34,858 nt of DNA. Source: a virus. The DNA is taken from positions 1 to 34,858 of the IMG/VR virus record IMGVR_UViG_3300033233_000107; one strand, given 5' to 3'. Each line of letters begins with the position of its first letter. The first letter of the stretch is position 1. Shown here piece after piece: positions 11,598 to 18,962 of the stretch. The position numbers were made by a program, and so were the translations under genes. The notes beneath the pieces are model-generated. The model was given only the letters and a program-made list of their open reading frames with translations. It did no database searches and was not told the origin of the DNA.

Positions 11598-13549
11598 TAG
11601 CGCACACCACTACGCCGGGATTGTGTCGTTTGCTTAACGATGGCGCGGGTCATCTCTTTGCCGTCAAGGTAAAGATGTATCTCTTGTTTCCCGGCGCCGC
11701 TACCGCCGATCGGCATAGTCGATCTGATCGGGCCGGCGTCGGCAAAAGAAGCGGCGCCGACGGAATACCCGGGCGCCTGCAGCGCGACCCGAGCTCCGGT
11801 TGTCACGGCCGTCGCGAGGCCGAGCGCGGCTTTTTTGACGCCATCCGTCCCGGCGATCACTCCGCCGCCCATTCCGGCTGCGGCCATGCGGCCATACAAA
11901 TGCATGAGCGCCGACGGGCTGGCGATGCCCAGCGCTTTTTTGATGGGCCCGGGAATCACGGATTTAATCCAGCCCCAAACGGTATTATATAGCCATGTGC
12001 CCATTGCCTTGAGGCCGTTCCAGATCCCGGTGGCGATGCTCTTACCCAGACCCATGCCGATATCCTGTAATTTGCCGGGCAGCGAGATAAACCAGCCGCC
12101 GATCTTACCGACCCACTGGACTATCCAGCGGCCGGCGGCGCTTAGGCCGTCCTTCACGCTCTCGCCGACTTTCTTCCAATTGACGGCGAATAATAAGCGG
12201 ACCAAAAGCAGGCCCGGGATGAGCGCGGTGGCAAGATTCAGGGCGTTCTTTTTAAGCCAATCGACCACGGCATGATAGCCGGCAATCACCCCGGCTTTGA
12301 CGCTTTTCCAGAGGCCCGAAAAGAACTTTTTAATTCCGGACCAATGTTTAATAATCTCATAAACTCCGAACGCCACCAGCGCAATGGCGGCGATGATTGG
12401 CAATATCGGCCCAGATACGGCAGCCCAAGCGATGGTTGCGGCTGGACCCAAGAAACCAAATGCGGCAACGCCTCCGCCGATAAGGCCTATTAAAGTCGTT
12501 ATTGGACCACCGATAAGAGCAAAACCAACTACCAGCAATGTAATAGTTTTTATAACACCTTTCATTGCCGGCGAGAGCTTATTAAACCATGCGAACGCCT
12601 TCATGAGGCCCTCGGCGATCATTGTCTTGATCGGCAGGATAGATAAGCCCATCTGCACCTCAAGTCCCTTTTGCGCCATCTCGTTGTCCTTGACGGCTGA
12701 CCCGTAGCGCTTAACAGCGTCCAAGTTATCTTGTGTCAGAGCAAGGCCCATCTCCTGAACCTTTGCAATAAGTTTCGTGAATCCTTCTTTTCCTCCCGCG
12801 AGCAGCGGCAACATATCCTTAAATTGCTTGCCGAAAATTTTTGATGCTAGAGCCGAGGCCTCTGTCCTATTTTTCATCGTCTTGTATTTCTCGGCGACGT
12901 CCATCATGACATCGAGCTGGTTGCGATAATGCCCGTTTTGATCGCGGGTGGCGATGCCATATTGCAGAAGCACATTTTTGCTGCTCATAACAGTTTTTGT
13001 GAGGCCACTTTGAGCGGCGGAACTGGTGTGTAGCGTCGCGACCTGGTTATTGATCGCGATTATCTGCTCTTTGATTTTGATTTCCGCATCTTTTGTCAGC
13101 GTGCCATGTAATTTCATGCTGGACATCTGGCCCATTAGCGCCGTTTTGTGAGCTGCCAAGCCCGCGATTTTTGCCTTGAGCGCCGAACTATTGACTTTGA
13201 CCGTTTCAGTGTCGTTCTTAATGAGTTTTGAAAGATTACCGACCATTCGGGCGGCCGATGAACCTTCGATCCCAACGCGGCCAAGAATGGCGGCAAAAGT
13301 AGAACTGGTTTTTGCGTTTGCGCCGGTAATTCGCTGCATTTGGATGGCTTCCTTGCCAAAACTCACAGCGCTATTGGCGGTTTTGTTGAGCGCGGCCGCC
13401 CCGGCCACACCGAAAGCAGTTAGAGCCGCACCCCCAACCGCCGCGCCCTTGGAAATCCCGCCCATGCTGTCGCTGGCGCCCTTGACTCCCCCGGCCGTCA
13501 TGTTCTTGGCCTGTATGACGATAGATAGAACCTTTTCGTTTATTGCCAC
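11597..13549 (-). CDS. Tail tape measure protein
   Basis: 650 residues. N-terminal helical/coiled region (KNMTAGGVKGASDSMGG, ALNKTANSAVSFGKEAIQMQRITGA), a long helical middle, then hydrophobic segments at ~330-400 and ~435-460, and a C-terminal Gly/Ala-rich stretch (GIASPSALMHLYGRMAAAGMG), the usual phage tape-measure ending. Using the family rule of about 0.15 nm per residue, the tail would be close to 100 nm. It follows the tail-assembly chaperones as in other siphoviruses. Confidence 0.92.
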   Translation of the reverse strand: MAINEKVLSIVIQAKNMTAGGVKGASDSMGGISKGAAVGGAALTAFGVAGAAALNKTANSAVSFGKEAIQMQRITGANAKTSSTFAAILGRVGIEGSSAARMVGNLSKLIKNDTETVKVNSSALKAKIAGLAAHKTALMGQMSSMKLHGTLTKDAEIKIKEQIIAINNQVATLHTSSAAQSGLTKTVMSSKNVLLQYGIATRDQNGHYRNQLDVMMDVAEKYKTMKNRTEASALASKIFGKQFKDMLPLLAGGKEGFTKLIAKVQEMGLALTQDNLDAVKRYGSAVKDNEMAQKGLEVQMGLSILPIKTMIAEGLMKAFAWFNKLSPAMKGVIKTITLLVVGFALIGGPITTLIGLIGGGVAAFGFLGPAATIAWAAVSGPILPIIAAIALVAFGVYEIIKHWSGIKKFFSGLWKSVKAGVIAGYHAVVDWLKKNALNLATALIPGLLLVRLLFAVNWKKVGESVKDGLSAAGRWIVQWVGKIGGWFISLPGKLQDIGMGLGKSIATGIWNGLKAMGTWLYNTVWGWIKSVIPGPIKKALGIASPSALMHLYGRMAAAGMGGGVIAGTDGVKKAALGLATAVTTGARVALQAPGYSVGAASFADAGPIRSTMPIGGSGAGKQEIHLYLDGKEMTRAIVKQTTQSRRSGVR

Positions 13550-13766
13550 TGGTTTTTCTCCGCTATCGCTGCCGCGAAACTCTGAAAATAAATATAGTCG
13601 TCAATGTTTTGATCGAGCGCCGCGCCGAGATTAGGCAAACACCCCATATCTTTACAAAAACTGTACAGCGCTATTTTCTCAGCTATTTTCTGATGCTGGT
13701 TGAGGCTGTTCAGGGGTGGCGCTGATGGTTTTGCGTTCAGGCATTTTGTCATCAGCGCCTTCGCTG
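13540..13766 (-). CDS. Frameshift extension of the tail assembly chaperone (gpT-like)
   Basis: A second frame, shifted +1 (equal to -2) from the upstream chaperone, is open past the upstream stop. It carries LNSLNQHQKIAEKIALYSFCKDMGCLPNL, then NIDDYIYFQSFAAAIAEK, ending nine bases into the tape-measure gene. The C-terminal phrase is typical of gpT-like chaperone halves. It has no good start of its own, so it is expected as a fusion with the 13679-14212 product by ribosomal frameshifting. Confidence 0.75.
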
Positions 13767-14212
13767 TTTTTTTCGGCCTCACTCGGGATGGCCGCCTCCC
13801 ATACTTCCTTGACCTGAGCGTCGATCCAGACGGCATCTTGCGGATGGGCTTTGTCGTATTCTTCAAGAATAGCCTTGCCGCCGAACGATTCATTGCCCTT
13901 CGTTAATTTGACGGCCAATGCTTCGAGCCGGAACCTTTTTACCGCCGGAGATTGTGAGACGCTTTCCGCTGCTGCTTTTTGTGCTGCCTTAACTTCCGGG
14001 GAGTTTTCGTCTATCTCCTCAATAATTTTATCGGTAATTGTCCCGAGCTTTTTCATGATCTCGAACTCTTCAATAGCCGCTTCCCGCTGCGCCTTAAAAT
14101 CCTCATGCTCTAACTTTTCGCAGGCAATGACGGCGCGGACCGATGGATAGGATTTCAAAATCAATTTGTCACCGCTCACATCGGTAAATTCTTTTTCTCC
14201 CAACGCCCTCAT
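13679..14212 (-). CDS. Tail assembly chaperone (gpG-like)
   Basis: 177 residues from ATG 14212, coupled to the tail tube gene (ATGA at 14209). It begins MRALGEKEFTDVSGDKLILKSYPSVRAV and is mostly helical and acidic in the middle, with a Gln/Pro/Ser tail (EQPQPASENS). Position between the tail tube and tape measure, plus the overlapping second frame, identifies the G/GT pair that loads the tape measure during tail assembly. Confidence 0.8.
   Translation of the reverse strand: MRALGEKEFTDVSGDKLILKSYPSVRAVIACEKLEHEDFKAQREAAIEEFEIMKKLGTITDKIIEEIDENSPEVKAAQKAAAESVSQSPAVKRFRLEALAVKLTKGNESFGGKAILEEYDKAHPQDAVWIDAQVKEVWEAAIPSEAEKNSEGADDKMPERKTISATPEQPQPASENS
13767..13773 (-). promoter_or_regulatory. 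Candidate frameshift tract (A7)
   Basis: Minus-strand G-AAAAAAA-C, 0-frame GAA AAA AAC. It contains the classic -1 heptamer A AAA AAC, but a -1 shift here reaches a stop after five codons, whereas a -2 shift enters the long gpT frame directly. A later CCCC tract (ACC CCT GAA) offers a +1 route. Which is used cannot be settled from sequence. Confidence 0.45.
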
Positions 14213-15162
14213 GAAAGGCCCGGCCCATTGATATCCTCGATCTCGTTCTGGGCCTCGATCGTGATCCCGGTCGCCTTGAGATCGGCATCGGCTGTGACTA
14301 CGTCCTCGCCCACCTCTGAATCGAGGCCGCCGACATACTGGCAGTCGGTGAGGGTCACGCGCAAAAAGTTGTAATAAATGGTGCTTATCAAGTCGCCCTG
14401 GACGTAAAGGACCAGATCGAACGGCCCGGCGCTGGTCCTCTTTGCCTGCTCCGCTTTGACGAGATCAAGGAATTTGAGCTTGGCCTTGATCGTCGGGATT
14501 GATTTGCGGCGGATCCGGTTGGGGGATCCTTCCGCATCCTCGATTACTTGGGGCGCCTCGAGCTGGCCGTCGTAGTCGATCTCGATTTGCGTGATGTCGT
14601 TGTTCGGATCGCCATCGAGAGTGATCGCGCCCGCGAGCATCGTTAAGAGATCGTCGAGGAAATCTTCCGGCTGTGGATCGCTCAGCAATGTCGCATCGTT
14701 TTCATGGCCGAGCGCCAACCACTCGAGGTCGACAAACGCTTGTTCTCCGCCCTGGCCGTGAATCTTGAACTTGTCGATCTTCGCATCCCGCTGCTTACAA
14801 AAATCGTAGACCCGGTTCGCCTCGATCGTTAGATTGACCGGATCGTCGGCTTGGGTGATGGTGTGCAGAAAAATGCCGGGCGACGGCTCGGTCGTCTCGA
14901 TCGCGCCGAGGGCATAAAGCAGCGGATGCGGCTGGCTGGCCATCAGCTCGATCGTCGCTTTGCCGTCCGGCTTGATCGTGCCTTTTCGATCGGGCAAAAA
15001 TCTGCCGGTCCCCTGATGCGTTTTTCTCTCGATATGATTCGGGTTATCGTTTGCCGTGACCCCGGTGGTCGAGAGGAAGTTCGTCACCTCGTCTTCCGCC
15101 ACGCCGGGCGTTATTTGCGGCTCCATGCCCAGCCAGTGTTTGGCTCCTAATTCGTTTGCCAT
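14209..15162 (-). CDS. Tail tube (major tail) protein
   Basis: 317 residues beginning MANELGAKHWLGMEPQITPGVA, a usual opening of siphovirus tail tube subunits (xAKxWLGxExxTxPGxA). It carries strands around TIELMASQPHPLLYALGA and TVTL-like segments and an acidic character. It lies between the tail-terminator region and the tail chaperones. The C-terminal region (DVVTADADLKATGITIEA) may form the outer surface of the tube. Confidence 0.85.
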   Translation of the reverse strand: MANELGAKHWLGMEPQITPGVAEDEVTNFLSTTGVTANDNPNHIERKTHQGTGRFLPDRKGTIKPDGKATIELMASQPHPLLYALGAIETTEPSPGIFLHTITQADDPVNLTIEANRVYDFCKQRDAKIDKFKIHGQGGEQAFVDLEWLALGHENDATLLSDPQPEDFLDDLLTMLAGAITLDGDPNNDITQIEIDYDGQLEAPQVIEDAEGSPNRIRRKSIPTIKAKLKFLDLVKAEQAKRTSAGPFDLVLYVQGDLISTIYYNFLRVTLTDCQYVGGLDSEVGEDVVTADADLKATGITIEAQNEIEDINGPGLS

Positions 15163-15175
15163 GATAATTTCCTCC

Positions 15176-15589
15176 CTATTTCTTGGAAAATTCCGCCCCT
15201 ACCTCGTCTAATATCTTCGCCATCTCGGCGACGGCCTCGTCTTTCTTGGCCGCGAATGCCGGGTATAAAAAAGCCTTCTTTCGCTTCGGGTCGAACTCGT
15301 TGCGTTTGGCGTAGTTGTAACCTGCAGGGTATTTCTTGCTTTTCTTTTTGGCGCTGACCACCACCGAGGCCTTCACTAGCGTCGACCGGGCCTTAATCGA
15401 GGCGATCATCTTGCCGGATTTTCTTAAGCGCAGGGCCTCGGCATTACTCCGGGCTTTGACCGCCACAATTTCACCGACGGTCTTAATCCGCGCCTTGATG
15501 CCCTGCTTTATGATCTTGTCTTCGTTTTTCAGGTTGCGCTTGAGCTCTTTTAGGCCCTTGATCTCTACATTGGCGTCCGATCTTGCCAT
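15176..15589 (-). CDS. HK97 gp10-like head-tail protein
   Basis: 137 residues. The opening VEIKGLKELKRNLKN ... GIKARIKTVGEIVAVKARSNAEA and the basic middle (SAKKKSKKYPAGYNYAKRNEFDP), ending with FLYPAFAAKKDEAVAEMAKIL, is the standard pattern of HK97-gp10/minor-capsid neck proteins. It lies directly before the tail tube gene and is one base in overlap with the upstream gene. Confidence 0.88.
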   Translation of the reverse strand: MARSDANVEIKGLKELKRNLKNEDKIIKQGIKARIKTVGEIVAVKARSNAEALRLRKSGKMIASIKARSTLVKASVVVSAKKKSKKYPAGYNYAKRNEFDPKRKKAFLYPAFAAKKDEAVAEMAKILDEVGAEFSKK

Positions 15590-16071
15590 TAGCTGATCCG
15601 CGCCTTGACGTTGAGCTCGCAGGTGATCGAGGCGACCCGCACTTGTGTGTTTTCTTCCGGGATGATCTCGTTGTCGGTCAACGGCCCGACCGTCATGATG
15701 TTCACCGCCCCGTCGAAGGGGTTGTCCTCATGCGCCCAGGCAACGATCGAGGCCTCCACGATCGCCATAAGCTCGTATGCCCGGGTTAGAAGCTCCTGCT
15801 GTGATCGCTGGCTCGAGTCCAGGACGTCGATAATGATCTCGAGCTGGTAGAATTCGTTCGCCCGGGCTAGGCCGGCGGTATATACGCGTGCGACGCCCTT
15901 GGCGGCGCCGATGTATATCAGTTCTCGTTGCTGGTCCTTCGGATGCGGGGATCCCCAGGAGACCTGGACGCCGGCCAGTCCTTCGGCCTCCGAGGTGAAA
16001 TCGTCGCGATCGTGACCGCGGAGTCTCGCTAATATCGCGGCCTTGCAGGCCGGTACCGACGAAACCATCAA
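15589..16071 (-). CDS. Tail terminator/completion-like protein
   Basis: 160 residues, ATGA-coupled to the connector gene. Mixed alpha/beta: KAAILARLRGHD, an aromatic/Gly run with strands (ELIYIGAAKGVARV, FYQLEIIIDVLD), a helix (ELLTRAYELMAIVEAS) and a closing strand (VASITCELNVKARI). Together with its place between the connector and gp10-like genes, this fits the phage tail-terminator family. Assigned partly by position. Confidence 0.65.
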   Translation of the reverse strand: MMVSSVPACKAAILARLRGHDRDDFTSEAEGLAGVQVSWGSPHPKDQQRELIYIGAAKGVARVYTAGLARANEFYQLEIIIDVLDSSQRSQQELLTRAYELMAIVEASIVAWAHEDNPFDGAVNIMTVGPLTDNEIIPEENTQVRVASITCELNVKARIS

Positions 16072-16724
16072 AACACCGCCAGGGCTTGAGCTTTATATCG
16101 CTGCAGTTTCAGATGCGCCTGGAAGGGGATGTCGAAGCCCGGGGTGGCGGTCGGTACGATCGCTTGGCCCACTCCAAGATCGGCGGGATAACCGGTCATC
16201 TGTGCCGCCGGGCGGCTGATCCAGGACCCCACCGTTATGATCGCGGCGTCATTTACGTCCTCGGCGACTTCCGCGGTCGATTCCCAGACGCCCCAATTGC
16301 CGGTTACCTCGAGACGGGCGTAGCCGAAGTTGGCGGCATATTCTGAGCTCAGGCTTAATACTTGGCTTAGTCTTATCTTCCCGTAGGTCCCGGTGAGCGG
16401 GTTCGCTCTGAGTGCATAATCAGCGCCCTGCACAAGCGTGACGGGCTCTTCGGCTTCCGGATGCAGGATTACGGTCTCTGCGGCACGCAGGTCAAAAGAG
16501 AAGAGATCGACGATCCGGCTATTAACGTCGAACGTCCGGATCTCGCCGGAGGATCCCGGCACAAATTCCCGGCAGTATTCGTTGTTGATCCGCTCGGTGG
16601 CCTTGGCGATAAAACCGTTGATCCGGTCGTCGTCAACGTCCCGGGCGATTCCATAGCGCTCCTTGACCTGCGCCAGTGTGCACAAAAATACCCCCGTTGG
16701 GATGGGGGTTAAAATAGCCGTCAT
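16068..16724 (-). CDS. Head-tail connector (gp6-like)
   Basis: 218 residues. The N-terminal LCTLAQVKERYGIARDVDDDRINGFIAKATERINNEYCREF is the helical signature of head-tail connector adaptors (Phage_connect_1/gp6 type): a first-helix VKxxLxI-like stretch, DDxxI and a helix with AxxxIxxxYCR. The rest contains strands and a Trp-rich loop (NWGVWES). A standard place in the head-to-tail region. Confidence 0.82.
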   Translation of the reverse strand: MTAILTPIPTGVFLCTLAQVKERYGIARDVDDDRINGFIAKATERINNEYCREFVPGSSGEIRTFDVNSRIVDLFSFDLRAAETVILHPEAEEPVTLVQGADYALRANPLTGTYGKIRLSQVLSLSSEYAANFGYARLEVTGNWGVWESTAEVAEDVNDAAIITVGSWISRPAAQMTGYPADLGVGQAIVPTATPGFDIPFQAHLKLQRYKAQALAVF

Positions 16725-16736
16725 GTCTTGGCTCCT

Positions 16737-17339
16737 TTACTCGACGTCGACCTGTTCGAGATGCTCGAGGTATCCGTCTTCTGAAAATATGAGCGTATAT
16801 TCCGCCGCCGGCTCGACCGCTAGGCTCCACTCGCCGTCGGTTTCGGCCGTCGTGCGCCTCTTTGGCGTTGCCCGGTTGACATCTGCTCTCAGATAGGCGG
16901 TGATCTTCGCGTTTGGTGTCGTGATCCCGATCGCGTCGCCGTCGGTGTTTTCGGTGGCCTGAGTTAGGATTGTGTCGCTCTCGCTGGCCGCGCCCCACAG
17001 ACCGGCGCCGTGGGTGGCGGACAGCTGCTCGTCCACCGCTGCAGCGTCAAGATTGCTCAGTTCAACAACCACTTCAACCACGCCAATCTTTTCCTCGCAG
17101 CTCAGACCGTCGGCTGTCAGTGTAGCGATGACAATATACTCTCCGACCGATTGCCCGGTCGTGTCCCAAGTAGCCGTATACCTCGTGCCGGATACGGCCA
17201 CCATGTCAGCGGGTGCGACTACCTCAGCGGCGCCTTTGCGGATGGTATATTGTGGCGTGCCGGTTATCGCTGGAGCGTCGCCGGTTGGGCGGCGGAAAGT
17301 GTGGTCGATGGTTATGGTGTCTCCGATTTTAGCTATCAT
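16737..17339 (-). CDS. Virion-associated beta-sandwich protein (Ig/carboxypeptidase-regulatory-like)
   Basis: 200 residues beginning MIAKIGDTITIDHTF, coupled by ATGA to the gene before it. The N-terminal ~95 residues form one beta-sandwich (TIRKGAAEVVAPADM, YTATWDTTGQSVGEY). The C-terminal ~65 residues, from ITTPNAKITAYL to AEYTLIFSEDGYLEHLEQVDV, resemble a carboxypeptidase-regulatory (CarboxypepD_reg) fold with the DGxWSLAVxP and GY elements. Head-surface or neck decoration is likely from position, but not shown. Confidence 0.65.
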   Translation of the reverse strand: MIAKIGDTITIDHTFRRPTGDAPAITGTPQYTIRKGAAEVVAPADMVAVSGTRYTATWDTTGQSVGEYIVIATLTADGLSCEEKIGVVEVVVELSNLDAAAVDEQLSATHGAGLWGAASESDTILTQATENTDGDAIGITTPNAKITAYLRADVNRATPKRRTTAETDGEWSLAVEPAAEYTLIFSEDGYLEHLEQVDVE

Positions 17340-17611
17340 TTGTTCGCTTCCTTATAATTGGCCTTTTCTTGCTTTATCCGCTCGCGCTCGGTGGGCAAAA
17401 GATGACCAAGTGCCGCAAATATCTGCCTATCGGTAGGCGGAGTATCGCTCGCCTCAACAAGCAGCTTGTTATCGACTTCCACCTTCAATAATTGCTTATT
17501 GGCGTCTTGCGAGTGAATTTCTGTTCGCAGTAGGACGGAATTATCTCGCTGTTTCAGGATTTGCCAGCCAGCTAAAAAAGCATACTCAACACTCATTACT
17601 ATCTGCTTCAT
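17336..17611 (-). CDS. Hypothetical small virion-region protein
   Basis: ATG 17611 is chosen because AAGGAG lies eight bases upstream and it follows the stop of the fibre gene; 91 residues (MKQIVMSVEYAFLAGWQILKQRD ...). Strands then a Lys/Glu-rich C-terminal helix (LPTERERIKQEKANYKEANK). No family. It may be a small chaperone for the neighbouring fibre; that is a guess from position. Confidence 0.6.
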   Translation of the reverse strand: MKQIVMSVEYAFLAGWQILKQRDNSVLLRTEIHSQDANKQLLKVEVDNKLLVEASDTPPTDRQIFAALGHLLPTERERIKQEKANYKEANK

Positions 17612-17622
17612 ATTACGTCTCC

Positions 17623-18924
17623 TTACATTTGATTTAATATGAGCCAATTAGCCCCATCGCTAATAAGCTCCATAGCACCGTATGCTGCTGTAATGGTTTT
17701 TGAAGCCGCTCCATCAATCGTTTGACCCTCGACAGGGAACACAACCCATGAAGAAATCGTTGTTTGATTCTTCTTAAGCGTGTACCTTCTCCCAGGGCAG
17801 CTCACGGCAGAGGGCAGATACACATTATCACCATCGGCGACAGTCGTAATCAAAGCCTGCTCTGTCTCATCAAGCGAATGATCGTCATTGCTGATTATAG
17901 TAATCGCTGTTGCAAACGACCCCAAAACATGGAACGCCGAAGTAGGATTTTTCGTTCTTACGCCAAGCCTATCAGTGTTTGTGACTAAAACCGTAGGGTC
18001 AGCGAGATCGCCGGCGCAACCTAACCCGATTGAGTATGCAACATCATTCGTGTGTCGGCCGATGGCAATTGCCTCTGTCGAGAGCGCCGATGCGTGCATC
18101 CCTACAGCCAGCGAGAACCCATCGATTGCTGTGTTCCCATAGCCAATACACATTCCGTCATAGCCGCCTACAATGTTATTCTCGCCATATGCGTGATCCG
18201 AGGCGTAGCTCAGGGTGTTTGCCCAACCAATTGCAACTAACCCATTGTAACATCCGAGTGTGTTGTTGGTTCCTAAAGCGACGCTGGCCGGGCCGGAAAC
18301 ACTGTTCCCAGAACCAATTGCAACGCCGTCGCCGGAGATGATTTGACATTGAGCGCCAATGGCGATCCCTCCAGGAGATAAAACGGATGCACCGTCTCCA
18401 ATTGCTATACCACGATACGACACTGCCGATTTGCCAGCCGCAAACGAAAATTGCCCAGTTTGGGGCCAGGGCTCGTCGGGCCACCCCGCTATTGCTCCTG
18501 GCCCTATCGCTACATTACCCCAATGCGACACCACTAACGCATACGTGTCCTCGCCAGTGTCAAAAGATTTTGCCCCTATTTTAACTGAGCTGCGACGCCA
18601 TTTCCAAGCGGAATCCGTAGTGGGTTCGCTCAAATTGACTGTGATGTTATAGTCGTCGATTTTCGTGACGACTCGATATTCCGACCAGTCGATAGGAATG
18701 TAAATATAATCATCAACCGCCAAAGCTGCGAACGAACCATCAGCAACCGTCATGTCTCCCGCACCGGATGCCGTTACGGTTCCTTGCCCATCATATATCT
18801 GGTCGTCAAGCAGCTTAAAAAATGCTGTCTGGTCCTCCCGTATCCCGGCCAGCCGAGCGGCAAGCGAACCATATGCTGTTATAGCCGAGTCAATAGCGGT
18901 TAAGAGACTTTTACCAACCGACAT
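17623..18924 (-). CDS. Trimeric fibre with YadA-like beta-roll
   Basis: 433 residues with AAGGAGGGATT before ATG 18924. After a helical start and a small domain (~45-110), residues ~130-310 contain many repeats of the form VAIGxGxxxxGxxSVALGxxNxxG (e.g. GVAIGSGNSVSGPASVALG), the left-handed beta-roll of YadA-type trimeric adhesins. Then comes LGVRTKNPTSAFHVLGS, a phrase typical of phage fibres, and a C-terminal beta domain (RYTLKKNQTTISSWVVF ... ISDGANWLIL). Its position near the head genes allows either a head fibre or a tail fibre. Confidence 0.82.
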   Translation of the reverse strand: MSVGKSLLTAIDSAITAYGSLAARLAGIREDQTAFFKLLDDQIYDGQGTVTASGAGDMTVADGSFAALAVDDYIYIPIDWSEYRVVTKIDDYNITVNLSEPTTDSAWKWRRSSVKIGAKSFDTGEDTYALVVSHWGNVAIGPGAIAGWPDEPWPQTGQFSFAAGKSAVSYRGIAIGDGASVLSPGGIAIGAQCQIISGDGVAIGSGNSVSGPASVALGTNNTLGCYNGLVAIGWANTLSYASDHAYGENNIVGGYDGMCIGYGNTAIDGFSLAVGMHASALSTEAIAIGRHTNDVAYSIGLGCAGDLADPTVLVTNTDRLGVRTKNPTSAFHVLGSFATAITIISNDDHSLDETEQALITTVADGDNVYLPSAVSCPGRRYTLKKNQTTISSWVVFPVEGQTIDGAASKTITAAYGAMELISDGANWLILNQM

Positions 18925-18962
18925 AATCCCTCCTTCTTAATTCTTGGCTTTCGCCTTGGCGG

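Noticed and set aside
13540-13893. An independent gene for the gpT-like frame
   Set aside because: The upper part of the frame overlaps the gpG-like gene with shadow-type sequence and no start site; only the part after the slip region looks like a chaperone.
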